Source of the DNA: Helianthus annuus
Lineage: Eukaryota > Streptophyta > Magnoliopsida > Asterales > Asteraceae
NCBI RefSeq assembly: GCF_002127325.2
Contig: NC_035433.2
Span: forward strand, 145,917,472-145,981,471
DNA: 64,000 nucleotides
Reading direction: 5' to 3'
The translations under genes were made by a program, and so were the position numbers. Shown in pieces: positions 45,235-56,077 of this stretch; the first letter of the stretch is position 1; every line of letters begins with the position of its first letter. Under the pieces are notes generated by a model that was not told the DNA's origin, made no database searches, and was given only the letters and a program-made list of their open reading frames with translations.

Positions 45235-45678
45235 AACTCGCGCAATCTTCACAAGTCTGTTTCAGACATCTCAAATGAAATAGAAAAGAAGATCAGGAAG
45301 GACTTGGATGTCATAGCCGAAATAGATGAAGTTTTTCAAGTAGAGTGTGCATGTTGTGGCCAAAAGGAGGATTGCACCAACAACTACATACTTATAGTTA
45401 AGAACAATCATGGAGGATCATGGGTTTGTGGATTATGCTCTCAAGCTATAGAAGAATATTTATCAAAGAACCCTGGAAAGACCATGGAAGAAGCAGTCAA
45501 TTCACATAATGAAATTTGTCAAAACTTCAACATAACTTGTAGCACAAACCCAAAGATCACACTAGCATGGGCACTGAAGAACATAGCAAAGAGAAGCCTC
45601 GAAAATAGAATGGTGAGGAATTCCCCGAAGTTGAATATATATCGAAGTTATAGTTGCATCCCAAGTCTCAAGAATTAA
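45235..45678 (+). CDS. DUF1677 family protein, 3' exon
   Basis: A TTTTTTTTTTCTAG acceptor starts an exon that reads without interruption for 147 codons to TAA at 45678. An in-frame TAG sits exactly at the acceptor, so upstream coding must come from another exon. It begins NSRNLHKSVSDISNEIEKK, which aligns with LQRTISDISFELSKE of the paralogue at 51597. A conserved cysteine module follows (VECACCGQKEDC, then GSWVCGLCSQAIEE), then NSHNEICQNF and a C-terminal SYSCIPSL motif. The CxxC pairs suggest zinc binding, but the family has no established biochemical function known to me. The first exon is unresolved: an ATG at 44711 followed by a GTAAGC donor at about 44754 is a candidate, but its phase does not fit this acceptor. 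Confidence 0.75.
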   Translation, partial: NSRNLHKSVSDISNEIEKKIRKDLDVIAEIDEVFQVECACCGQKEDCTNNYILIVKNNHGGSWVCGLCSQAIEEYLSKNPGKTMEEAVNSHNEICQNFNITCSTNPKITLAWALKNIAKRSLENRMVRNSPKLNIYRSYSCIPSLKN

Positions 45679-46009
45679 CCCAAAATACAAAGTAATATCC
45701 AAACAATCATATATTATGTTATCAGTTATATGCAAACGTTAGCGTGTGGGAATTTGGTTGTATCGTTGTTCATATATCGTGGACAAGACCCCTTGGTACT
45801 AGATCAATGGCGAATGAAACAGAAAGATAGAAGACCCATACATGCATATTTAAAGATTTTTTTGTTGTATGTCAAATAAATTATGTGTACACCATGTATT
45901 GTAACTAGTTGATGCCCCGCCCGCGTTACGGGGCGATGGCCGAATAATTCTCAATCAATTAAAAAAACCCTATTATAGTTTTGTTAGGAAAAAAAAACTA
46001 AAACAATGA

Positions 46010-46665
46010 CAAGACCGTAGTTCTGAGCTCAGGGCAAAACCGTAGTTTGTCAGGATTAATGAGCGAGTGTTAGGCAGCTCCTTGACATGGAAAAAAATTA
46101 AACCCAGTCAATCAATTAAAAAAACACTTTTATAGTTTTGCTAAAAAAACTAAAAAGATAGCAATACTGTAATTTGAACTGAGGGCAAAATTGTATTTGT
46201 TGACTTGGGTAAAATCGTAATTTGCCAAAAGTTAAAGTGATGGCAATACAATAAATTTGAACCGGAGACAAAATCGTAATATAACTATGCACTAAGGATA
46301 AAATCATAATTTTAAGCTGGGGACAAAAATATATTTTTAATTTGAACTCAGGCAAAAGCAAAATTTTGAAATGATAGCAAAATCGTAATTTGAATTGGGG
46401 GGCAAAAGCATACTTTTATTTTGAACCAGTCAAAAACATAATTTTAAACTTAGGGCGAAATAATAATTTTTGAAAGGGGCGAAAATGCGAAATCGTCATT
46501 TTTAGTTTGGGAAAAGCAAAAAATTATTTTGAATTGCGGCCAAAATTGTAGTTGTAATCTGGGGAGAAAATTATAATTCTGAACCGAGGGCAAAATCGTA
46601 ATTTTGAGTGAGGGACAAAAACGTAATTTTATTTTGAAGTGGGGCAAAAACATAATTTTATTTTA
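46010..46665. repeat. degenerate short tandem repeats
   Basis: More than fifteen variants of GGGCAAAATCGTAATTTTGAA follow each other. The reading frames on the minus strand here (Phe/Leu/Pro-rich) are repeat artefacts. Confidence 0.75.
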
Positions 46666-48286
46666 GAGTTAATTACTGTTTTCGTCCCTGAGGTTTGTCA
46701 AAAATAACGGTTTCAGTCCATTAGTTTAAAAATTGCGATTTCAGTCCATTAGTTTCATTTTCGTAACCATTTCAGTCCACTAACTTAACTCCATCCATTT
46801 ATTTTGTTAACTTTGAGTTAACTAACTAATTCAGGGACGGTTTGCGTCAGTTTTAGAAACACAGGGACTTAAGTGTAAACTCTAAAACATTAAAACAAAA
46901 AAAATAGTAAATTCCAAAAAATCAAAAAAAAATCCAAAAAACCAAACAAATTCCAAAAAAATCTAAAAAATAATAAAAATTCTAAAAAATCATAAAAATT
47001 CTAAAAAATCATAAAAATTCTAAAAAATCCAAAAAATCCGTTTCGGCGCGAACTATTTCGAACCCGAACCGTTTCGAGCTGAACCGTTTCGACCCGTACC
47101 GTTTTGACCCGAACCGTTTCGAGCTGAACCGTCCGTACCGTTTCGACTGGAACCGTTTCGAGTTGAACCGTTTCGACGCGAACCGTTTCGACCCGTACCG
47201 TTTCGAGCCGAACCGTTTCGACTCGTACCGTTTCGAAGCCGAACCGTTTCGACCCGTACCGTTTCGAAGCCGAACCGTTTCGAGCTGAACCGTTTCGAAC
47301 CGAACCGTCTCGACCCGTACCGTTTCAAAGCCGAACCGTTTCAAGCCGTACCGTTTCAAGCCGTTCCGTTTCGAACCGAACCGTGTCGTTTCGAACCGAA
47401 CCGTTTCGAGCTGAACCATTTCGAACCGAACCGTGCCGTATCGAACCGAACCGTTTCAAGCTGTACCGTTTCGACGCGAACCGTGCCGTATCGAACCGTG
47501 CCGTATCGAACCGAAACGGTTCGGCTTCGAAACGGTACGGGTCGAAACGGTACGGTTCGATACGGTACGGTTCGATACGGTTCAGCTCGAAACGGTTCGG
47601 TTCGATACGACACGGTTCGGTTCGAAACGGTTCAGCTCGAAACGGTTCGGTTCGAAACGGCACGGTTCGGTTCGAAACGGTACGGCTTGAAACGGTACAG
47701 CTTGAAACGGTTCGGCTTCGAAACGGTACGGGTCGAAACGGTTCGGTTCGAAACGGTTCAGCTCGAAACGGTTCGGCTTCGAAACGGTACGGGTCGAAAC
47801 GGTTCGGCTCGAAACGGTACGGGTTGAAACAATTCGCGTCGAAATGGTTCAGCTCGAAACGGTTCGGGTTGAAACGGTACGGACGGTTCAGCTCGAAACG
47901 GTTCGGGTTCGAAACAGTTTGCGCCGAAACGGATTTTTTGGATTTTTTAGATTTTTTTAGAATTTTTATGATTTTTTAGAATTTTTTGGAACTTTTTTGG
48001 AATTTGTTTGGTTTTTTGGAATTTTTTTGATTTTTTGGAATTTACTAATTTTTTTGTTTTAATGTTTTAGAGTTTACACTTAAGTCCCTGTGTTTCTAAA
48101 ACTGACGCAAACCGTCCCTGAATTAGTTAGTTAACTCAAAGTTAACAAAATAAATGGATGGAGTTAAGTTAGTGGACTGAAATGGTTACGAAAAAGAAAC
48201 TAATGGACTGAAATCGCAATTTTTAAACTAATGGACTGAAACCGTTATTTTTGACAAACCTCAGGGACGAAAACAGTAATTAACTC
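46666..48286. mobile_element. giant foldback element with palindromic array
   Basis: It is flanked by an exact 9-bp duplication TTTATTTTA (46657-46665 and 48287-48295). Ends GAGTTAATTACTG are perfectly inverted, and the arms are near mirror images over about 800 bp each. The inner part is an array of 10-15 bp units of the form CCGTTTCGAACCGAA on the left and its complement on the right, turning near 47512. All six frames show long open stretches rich in Arg, Phe, Ser and Thr; these follow from the repeat and are not genes. Outer parts share the PuAGGGACGAAAAC motif with the smaller MITEs in this window. Confidence 0.88.
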
Positions 48287-48425
48287 TTTATTTTAAATTA
48301 AGAACGAAATCGTAATTTTAAACAAATATAAAATAATAAAACTGGTGGTCCAATAGGGAAGTGCCACACAACTGTGTGGCACTATTCCCCTCACTTCCTT
48401 TTGTATATGTTGAGAATGAGAATGA

Positions 48426-48450
48426 GAATGAGAATTTAATTAATGTATTC
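48426..48450 (+). repeat. GAGAAT microsatellite
   Basis: GAGAAT is repeated about four to five times next to the presumed Helitron 5' end. Confidence 0.7.
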
Positions 48451-48908
48451 ATCAACCTCTAGTGTGACCTATATATATAATTTGAATCACATCATTACGT
48501 CCTTAAATTTAAGATTAGAAAAGTATTTTATATTTTTATCAATAAGTTTGTTTTGTACAGTTACTTTTATTAATTCCTTTCTTCTAATCTGAATATTTCG
48601 ACCCTTAATCTGAATTTCAGTATCACAGACACCTTTTATAACACAAACGAAGCCAGTTATAATTTTTCACTCTTTTGAATCCTGATTAGAAAAATAAATT
48701 GTTTTGTATTTTATAATGGTTTTGCCATCTTGACTCGTTCGTGGGCAAAGCCGCAAAAGGACCAAAATGGGAATTGCTAACCTTTCGCACAGTGCTTTTG
48801 TTATGAATTGGATCTGAGCCCAACTAAGTCGGCCCAACAAACTAAGTCGGCCCAACAAACTGAAAGGATTCAGGTATCGTATCTACATAAAGCGTATGGT
48901 TATTATTT

Positions 48909-49036
48909 TATTTTGAACGGCCAACAAACTCAATCCCGAGCACTCTCGGGGCACCCACTGGACAAACGGAGTACTCCGAGAGTAACCCGAGTCCACCACC
49001 AATTCCGGGGAAAACCCGGTAATCCACCCGCCCGTA
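48909..49036 (-). mobile_element. truncated SINE copy
   Basis: It matches the poly-A-proximal half of 9021-9310 (GGCCAACAAACTCAATCCCG to CCACCCGCCCGTAG). The tRNA-like half is missing. No target duplication was seen. Confidence 0.85.
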
Positions 49037-49370
49037 GATACTTTAAATATACCGTTTTAATGCATAAATGTCTTGAAACTTTAAGGGTGGACGGTATAGA
49101 GTAAGTAAACCCAAGTTGATTCCGAATTGTGTTTATGTGGTATTTGGCATGGAGGAGTAACCCCGCCCCCTATATGGTGGTACCGAGAAAATTGGTATGA
49201 GCGTCTACGAGTTTGCCATACAGAAACGAACAACAGTCACTTTTTGACCGTTTGCAATTCATGATTTGCAATTCATGATTTCGACCGTTTCATTTTAAAA
49301 ATGTTTTAAAAAATAGTTTAAGACCCTATATAACATAGTGCATCTCCAAACATGGTTCTAAAACTAATGT

Positions 49371-49505
49371 CATCGTCATCTTACTCGGTAAATCCCACCA
49401 ATAGCAAAGCAAAGGTATGGTCTGAGGAGTGTAAGATGTAGACAGCCTTACCTCTACCCCGTAGGAATAGAGAGGCTGCTTCTAGTGAGACCCCCGGCTC
49501 GATGC
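49371..49505 (+). mobile_element. short SINE with conserved plant 3' domain
   Basis: A 135-bp insert is flanked by a perfect 14-bp duplication TCTAAAACTAATGT (49357-49370 and 49506-49519). It contains GGTATGGTCTGAGGAGTGTA, the stretch CAGCCTTACCTCTACCCC and GAGGCTGCTTC. These match a 3' domain widely shared by angiosperm SINEs (remembered as the Angio-domain). No tRNA-like head is present, so it is a 5'-truncated copy. Confidence 0.75.
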
Positions 49506-49789
49506 TCTAAAACTAATGTGAATAATCAAGTAAATGATAGTGATCATATATAGATGTGTGGTCGTAATTTGTTCTCTATGAGTGATCGATTGTTCGCTTG
49601 TGTAGAGTGCTTAGGGGTTTTCTTGGTACGATGAGAGATCCTTCCTTTGTGTGGGTGCTACACAATTTTCTCGATAATATGACTCACCATATATGCTAGT
49701 GGCGGATATAGAAGAAAAAATCAGAGGTATCCTAATTTTTTTGACTTAGGGGTATCCTAATATTTGTTAACGAGTATACAAGACATAAA

Positions 49790-49990
49790 ATGGAGAAGAC
49801 AAGGAAGTTTTTGCACTTCGCCGACAAAGTTAAGGGGCTGCCCGGGCCCCTATGGATGCACTTGTGTGGGTGTTATGAGATGTACTCGTTAAAAAGAGTG
49901 TTCCGTTTTCTTTGTTTTAATGAACACGGGTATGAAATTATCGAAACCATAACACCAAAAGGGAAGGTTAGCGAATTGGTCGAGAAATGA
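49790..49990 (+). other. unassigned 66-codon open frame
   Basis: An ATG-started frame with a mixed composition (KFLHFADKVKGLPGPLWMHL...) reads to TGA. It has no known motif, no neighbouring exon and no clear promoter. It may be chance or an old transposon piece. Confidence 0.2.
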
Positions 49991-50008
49991 ACCCTTTTTG
50001 TAATGTAC

Positions 50009-50672
50009 TAGGGATGAGATCGGTACGATACCGGTACCGTACCGGTACCGATACCGTAAATACCGTTACCGAAATTGAGAAAATGTGGATACCGATTACC
50101 ATACCGCATTTATAGATTCGGTACCGGTATCGGTACCGGTATTTCGGTACTTTACCTCATTGGTACCGCATTGTGGTCATCCATTGTTTTACCTAAAAAA
50201 AATCATGTGCAACTCATTCATCCATTACTAACTGAACTAGAGTAATATATATAGGAATGTAAACAAAAGGTAAACATATTAAGTAGTCAAAAAAAATCAA
50301 AAGGTAAACATCTATGGGTTCGACTTTGAACATCCAAATTCCAACATATCTAAAAAATCATCATAATTGATTAAAAATAACCAAACAAAAGAAATTTGAT
50401 ATTTGTTTTTGTAAAACAATGTTCAAGAAAATATAACTTTATAGTGGGATCTAAGATAATATCAAAATACATAAAGTCATTATTAAATTCGGCATTAATA
50501 CCGGTATTTACCGAAAAATACCGGTACCGATACCGTTTTTTACCGATACCGAATTTTGAAAAATCTATTACCGATACCGGTACCGTTTATGATCGGTACG
50601 GTACGGCATCGGTACGGTACCGGTGTGGTACCGGTACGGTACCGGTATTTCGGTAAAAAATCTCAATCCCTA
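50009..50672. mobile_element. hAT-type element (GGTACCG palindromes)
   Basis: Ends TAGGGATGAGATCGGTACG and the complement of AATCTCAATCCCTA have target copies TAATGTAC (50001-50008) and TAATGAAC (50673-50680), one change. Arms are filled with CGGTACCGGTA palindromes and inverse copies around a non-coding core. Another family of the same architecture lies at 52721-53210. Confidence 0.8.
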
Positions 50673-51219
50673 TAATGAACCAAGGTTGGAAAGTAATTCA
50701 TGCTTAACTTTAAAGAAGTTGTATTGTATGTATGATAACATTGTGTTGTTATTGTTATTACTTACTAATCTTTATATTTTATTGTTTTTGCAGTAATGTT
50801 GATAATATTTAAATCTCGTTCATGTTCAAAAATATACATAATCCATGTTTTATGAATAGCCAAAAATTAACTCATAAACGTCTATACTTCATGTAGTGAC
50901 ATTTTTAATCCCTTAAATCAATTGAACGCTGCAAATTTGAGCTTTCCATTTTCATATTACATATGTGATAACTTTGTAAGACTATACAGAAAGCAAAGAC
51001 ATATATATGTCCACAAGCTTGTTCTATTTATCCAGGTCTTCTCATAGTTGTATGGCTAGCAATTTCGGACACAGACATGTTAACACGACACGAAACAACA
51101 CGTTCTTAACATGTTTCGTGTTTGGACTTAACAGATTTCGTGTCTTAAACAGGTCGACCTGGCTCGGCTTGACTTGTTTACAACACTATGTCAAAATGTA
51201 CATATGCCCCCATTGAATC

Positions 51220-51483
51220 CAAGCAAAAGTATAAATGTATTTTGTTGTCCAAGAGATAGTTAATTAGCAATATAATATACACAGTCATGAACATTTAATT
51301 AAAATACTGAAGGTAGCATGTCACACATAATTAAGTTCTCACTATATACATCTCGGGTTGATTTCCCCATGCCTGGCAAGGCTACGGGCCTTTAGCCGAA
51401 GACGAGAGTTTATTTTACAAGTTAACATCTAAGAAACAGCTTATAGTATGTACACTAACATGGATTTTCTAATTATCACTTGT

Positions 51484-51486
<3 letters not shown>
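51220..51486. other. 3' flank of the DUF1677 gene, no other gene
   Basis: AT-rich downstream sequence with no transposon end recognised. Confidence 0.4.
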
Positions 51487-51530
<44 letters not shown>

Positions 51531-51540
51531 TTGTTGTTGT
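51487..51540 (+). repeat. T43 homopolymer and GTT repeats
   Basis: A run of 43 T is followed by (GTT)n. On the minus strand this is a long poly-A about 60 bp beyond the DUF1677 stop codon. It could be the tail of a retro-insertion or simple expansion. Confidence 0.9.
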
Positions 51541-51596
51541 TAGCCATGACAACCTGTTACCGGAAAACTCACAGTCCAAGAGAGCGTGTCAGTTGC

Positions 51597-52193
51597 TCAA
51601 TTGATGACCTCTCGATCGTTCATTTCTCGTGTAATGGAAGGTATGCAACTTGAACTCCTAGCAAGTCCACCCTTGTTCACATTACCATAACCTCTCTTAT
51701 GATCTCTTGGGCTTAGAGATTTACCCCTACTTCCATCTAACCTTGCACTTTTCTTCAACATCTCCTTCATAGCTGCTGCTTGGAACAACACGGGGTTCCG
51801 CCTATCGAACCTATTAAACCTCACACAAACCCTAGTATGCTCATTCAATGCATCCTCTATCTCCCCTCCACATTTCTCCATCTCTTCCTTCACAGCCTCT
51901 GAACACAACCCACAAATCAGTTTCCCCAAAAACTTCTCGCGCACTTTCGCAATGTACTCTGGCGTACACTCCTCGGACATCCCACAACACTCGCACTTCG
52001 CATCTTCAACTTCTGAAATAGGGGGAAGCTTTAGCTGATCAGCAACAGCATCCACTTCTTTGCTCAACTCAAACGAGATATCCGATATCGTTCGTTGTAA
52101 CGTGTCCATTGATAACCTTGAGGGTTTTTGGAGATTGTTTGAATTTTTTGTAGCATTGTAGGAAGCCATAAGGGTATCTCTATCTGGAGCCAT
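51597..52193 (-). CDS. DUF1677 family protein
   Basis: An intronless frame of 198 codons runs from ATG at 52193 (MAPDRDTLMASYNATKNSNN) to TGA at 51597. A helical stretch (LSMDTLQRTISDISFELSKE) precedes the conserved cysteine block: AKCECCGMSEEC, then KLICGLCSEAVKEE, EHTRVCVRF and a basic tail ending SSSCIPSI. The cysteine spacing suggests a small zinc-binding fold. In-frame sequence extends to an upstream ATG at 52280, which would give 227 residues. A TATATAG box at 52284-52290 (minus) would start transcription downstream of that ATG, so the 52193 start is preferred. The paralogue at 45235 shares the SDIS, CxxC and CIPS motifs. Function is not known to me. Confidence 0.88.
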   Translation of the reverse strand: MAPDRDTLMASYNATKNSNNLQKPSRLSMDTLQRTISDISFELSKEVDAVADQLKLPPISEVEDAKCECCGMSEECTPEYIAKVREKFLGKLICGLCSEAVKEEMEKCGGEIEDALNEHTRVCVRFNRFDRRNPVLFQAAAMKEMLKKSARLDGSRGKSLSPRDHKRGYGNVNKGGLARSSSCIPSITREMNDREVIN

Positions 52194-52283
52194 AACAAGA
52201 TTGTATTGAAAATATGTTACACAAAGCGCTTTGAAAAGAAGGATATGTGATATGGTTAGAAAGGTTGTGACTTGGGTCATTTA

Positions 52284-52291
52284 CTATATAG
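52284..52291 (-). promoter_or_regulatory. TATA box of DUF1677 gene
   Basis: The minus strand reads CACTATATAGTAAATG. The spacing to the ATG at 52193 is about 90 bases, fitting a short leader. Confidence 0.5.
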
Positions 52292-52720
52292 TGTGTGATT
52301 TCATCTACTGGTTTCTAGGCTTTATTAAATGTATGTGGATGACTTTTGTTCATTCACTCAAATTAAAAGGATGTGGACAAAAAAGTACCTTACCTTTTAG
52401 GTTTTTGGTGTGAACCAACAGTTATAAGATAATGACCCTTTGTTGAGGGTAGTCTACTCATGTGGAAGCAACAAAGTTGTTTAGAAGTGTTTAGTAAATT
52501 CTTGATTAGTTGAACTGTGATTGACTATAATGATAACAAGACAAGTTTACTACTATGCATGTTGAAGTTAGTTATATATTTTCAAGGTTAGTAACCTAAA
52601 ATATACCTATGAATAAATTAAAAATGATTGTTCATAAGAAAAGTATACACCATTTTGAGTTTAAATTATTGCTATATAAACACATCATTTTTTAGTACTA
52701 TATTCTTCCATACAAACCGT

Positions 52721-53210
52721 CTATGTAGCACGGGGACTCCATTTATGTGGCCGTACCCGTCTCGGGTACTTGTCGGGGACGGAAACACCATGGGTACTCG
52801 TCGGGGACGTTTCCTAAACGTTTCCAATGTCGGGGACGTATCTGGTAGAAGTATCCGGCCCGTTTCCATTTATTTTTAGGGTTTTTACCCTTTCAAATTC
52901 CACAACCGGCCATTAAATAAATAGACCTATCATATTCGGCTTCTCTAATCTCTAAACTCTCAAGTCTCATCATCTCTAATTCTCTATCGATTGCCGATCT
53001 CTCACTAGATGAACAGGAATTGAAAATGATTTGATTATTGACAATTAATTACCTTTGGAAGATGTAGTATTTTTGGAATTTGTTTAATGTATTTTTATTT
53101 TTTTATAGTTTTTATTTCCGTACCCGTATCTTGGAATTTTGAGTTTTGCCGTTCCTCGTTCCCGTATAGTCCCCGTACCCCTATCCCGTACCCGTTCCAG
53201 TGCTACTTAG
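52721..53210. mobile_element. hAT-type element (GGGTACGG arms)
   Basis: Ends CTATGTAGCACGGGGA and the complement of CCAGTGCTACTTAG are flanked by an exact 8-bp duplication CAAACCGT (52713-52720 and 53211-53218). The centre (about 52880-53090) is not palindromic and has a leader-like, pyrimidine-rich stretch with an ATG (TAGATGAACAGG), so it may be a trimmed remnant of a coding element. Confidence 0.85.
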
Positions 53211-53218
53211 CAAACCGT

Positions 53219-54220
53219 ACTCGAAATGAGATTCGATTCGTTGAACACCCTACTTGAATTTTTTTTTATGTTAACCGGTTAACATACCCGTTTTACTTAA
53301 AACATAGACGATTACAAACTAATGGCAGGTAGACGAGCAAAAAGTTGCGCCGCTACCCCCTTCTGGAATAGCAAACCCTACCCTGCTAAACACAAAATTT
53401 TGCCCCTTAACATGCGCATTGTTATTGTTTACCACCTGTTGAACCCGCTTGAGGAACCGCACCTCTTGAACACGCTACTTGCAAGAGTGATCCCCTTGGA
53501 ACAAAATGTATCCATGAATATCATTATCGTTTTCGATAAATTTCACCTCAAGATTGTATTAAATAGAAAAAATTATACAAATTAACGAAAAGCACCACAC
53601 TGTCAAAACGTAAGAATTAAAGAAAACTGACTAGAAAAAGAATTAACTCCTTATATTGGTTATTCTTCGAAATATAAAACTCGTTGATATTTCTTATACA
53701 TCTACGTTATATTTATCAAAACCCATTTATCGGTATCACTAACGTATCCGAATTCCCTCTTAATTAAAGCTCAAATTATTGATTTGATTATTCAAAATCT
53801 GATGTATATTTTCTATAAAGATGTAAGTAAAGAGTTAGCAATATATTTAAAAAAGAATCCAGTAATTAGTGATGATAATTGTGCATTGAACCTATAATAT
53901 GGTTCAGCTCCTTATGAACATGGGTCGGTTTTTATTTTAATAACTCACGCCACTCAATTAGGCTTTTTCATGTTTCCGTGATAACGTTAATACTTGTTTA
54001 TCATACCATTTTTGTCTTTCCAAACACCCTTCTTGTGTGTTTTATTTGAGTTGCAAACTTATAGATTAATTTTTAAATAAATATTTTATTGAGATTCAAC
54101 ACTACTAATTAAGAAATTATAAACCACTATAATCTTCTAGAGGTTTAAGGGTTGTTTAAACCATCGTCGCAACTGACTTTTGTGATCAACAAAAGAATAA
54201 AGGCTAATTTTATTGCATAA
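53219..54220. other. intergenic, no gene recognised
   Basis: A plus-strand open frame (53322-53585) beginning MAGRRAKSCAATPFWNSKPY is present with no known motif. Coding potential is doubtful. Confidence 0.3.
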
Positions 54221-54221
54221 A

Positions 54222-54800
54222 GAACGTATATGGCCAGTGATTTTTCTTTATAATATATCAATAAAAGTTGGTTAACCAGATGATCATTTGATCATACAAA
54301 GAACGTAGAACGTATGTGGCTAGTGATTTAATATATAAATAAAAGTTGGTTAACCAGATGATCATTTGATCACACAAAGATCGTAGAACGTATGTGGCTA
54401 GTGATTTTTCTTTATAATACATATAAGAGTAAACTTCTATTTTGCTCCCTGTGGTTTGGTTATTTTAACGGTTTTGTCCCAAACCTTTAAAAATAGTCAT
54501 TTTACTCCCTGATGTTTTGGTTTTGTTGTCAATTTGCTCCCTGCGGGGAGCAAAATGGAAACACAAACAATTTGGATGGAGTTAGAAGCGGAGAGCAAAC
54601 TGGCAAAAAAACTGAAACATCAGGGAGCAAAATGGCTATTTTTAAAGGTTTGGAGCAAAACCGTTAAAGTGACTGAACCACAGGGAGCAAAACGGAAGTT
54701 TACTGTATATATAAATAAAAGTTGGTTAACCAGATGATTATTTGATCATACAAAGAATATATGTGGATAGGGATTTTTCTGTAATATACAAATAAGGATG
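54222..54800 (+). repeat. tandem repeat, about 85-bp unit, four copies
   Basis: The unit holds AAAGAACGTA.ATGTGGCTAG then a poly-T/ATATA stretch and TTGGTTAACCAGATGATCATT. Copies start near 54222, 54298, 54377 and 54752. The third copy is split by a MITE (54427-54703). Confidence 0.8.
54427..54703. mobile_element. foldback MITE inside tandem repeat
   Basis: Inverted ends GAGTAAACTTCTATTTTGC and the complement of GCAAAACGGAAGTTTACTG frame blocks of GGGAGCAAAAT and CCCTGTGGTTTGG. Flanks are ATATA-like and do not allow an exact target copy to be given. Confidence 0.7.
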
Positions 54801-56000
54801 GTTAATCAAATAATCATAATCATAATTATAATCATAATATTCTAGTTTATTTCTGTTTGGTGCCGTGGCGGTTAACTATGGCGGTTTATAATGCCTTCAC
54901 GAGAAGGTTAGCTCTAGCCATACACACGCCTAGCTATTGAATACGGCATTCTTTTTCTAGTTGAAGGGACAGATTACCATTATTGAAATTGATTACTTCA
55001 CATGACTTCTATCTCTAAAGAACCCAAAACTCATAATAAAAAGAAAGAAATTTGTAAAGAGAAATTTGTAGAGAGAGATCACATGTATAATGATGGTGGG
55101 AAATGAAAAGAGATTTGGGGTTTCTTTTTATGTTTCTTTTGATGGAAAAAGGAAACTTTTTATTGTTCATCCAATGTTTTTTAGGCTAGAAATTAATTAA
55201 TATAAAATTCATATACTATTATTTTGTAATAAAAGTATGCATTTATAGTTGTACATTGTGTTTAAATTGTTGTATCTTAATCAAAATAGTTGTACATTGT
55301 GCTTAAATTGTTGTTCATTCTCTAATTTATTTATATATTATTATTTTGTAACATTTTTGTAAATTGTGCTTAAGTTGTTGTATCTTAATCAAATAATGGT
55401 TTCATTATCTAACTAAATTCAATCTGTTTTGTATGCATCTATGGTTGTAAATTGTGCTTAAGTGATTGTACCCTAATCAAATAATGGTTTCATTATCTTA
55501 CCAAATTCAATCAGTTTGATTCATTCAAAGTTGTGTTGTTTTATTTGTAAATTTACACTCCATAAATTAGCAACAATTTTTTGCATAAGGTGTTGTAATT
55601 TATGTTTTGGAGGGTTTTCAAAAAAAATGTTGATTTTTTAACTTTAACCCAAAAGTTTTTTATGTTTTGTAATTTTAACACATATAAATTGTTTTTTTTT
55701 TCATTTTTAACTCAAAAGTTTTATTATTTTCAATTTAACCTCACAATATTTTTACCTTCAACTTTGGTCCCTCTACTTTTCATCTTTCGCAAATTTTCGT
55801 TTTACTTTCGTTCTAAATTTTGCGAGTTAAGACGGCGCGGCGTGCGTGTGTCGTTTAACGTTTTTTTTTTGTTTCGTTCAAAATTATGCGAGTTAAGACG
55901 ACACAACATGCATGTGTGGTTCAATGTTTTACATTTATTTTTTTCGTTTGACAAGTTTGTCGCAGCGCGCGAGTCCTAGATCAACTAGTGTTTGTAGTCG
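54801..56000. other. intergenic, T-rich repeat-like, no gene
   Basis: Direct repeats of AATTGTGCTTAAGT.GTTGTA (55200-55520). Then TTTTAACCCAAAAGTTTT and CGTTCTAAATTTTGCGAGTTAA motifs shared with 36200-36600 and 56300-57000. Confidence 0.4.
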
Positions 56001-56077
56001 CTGACGGTAGTGTGACATTAGTGCTATTTGGCATAGTTCTACGCCCCCGCCGTAACGCGGGGGGAGTTTAAATCTAG
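56001..56077 (+). mobile_element. Helitron 3' terminus (plus strand)
   Basis: Hairpin CCCCCGCCGTAACGCGGGGG is followed by GAGTTTAAATCTAG ending at 56077, then host T. The 5' end was not located. Confidence 0.6.

Larger units (their letters stand above)
45905..48413 (-). mobile_element. Helitron interrupted by foldback element
   Basis: The minus-strand 3' end is clear: hairpin GCCCCGTAACGCGGGCGGGGC, ATCAACTAG at 45905 and host T. The 5' end is placed near 48413 (TCAACATATACAAAAGGAAG) and is tentative. The body is made of degenerate repeats of about 25 bp around GGGCAAAATCGTAATTT (about 46010-46660), continuing after the insertion at 48296. The foldback at 46666-48286 splits it. Confidence 0.6.

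Noticed and set aside
47009..47979. Long overlapping Arg/Ser/Thr-rich open frames on both strands
   Set aside because: They are created by the CGAAACGGTTCG-like array of the foldback; every frame is open because the unit lacks stop codons.
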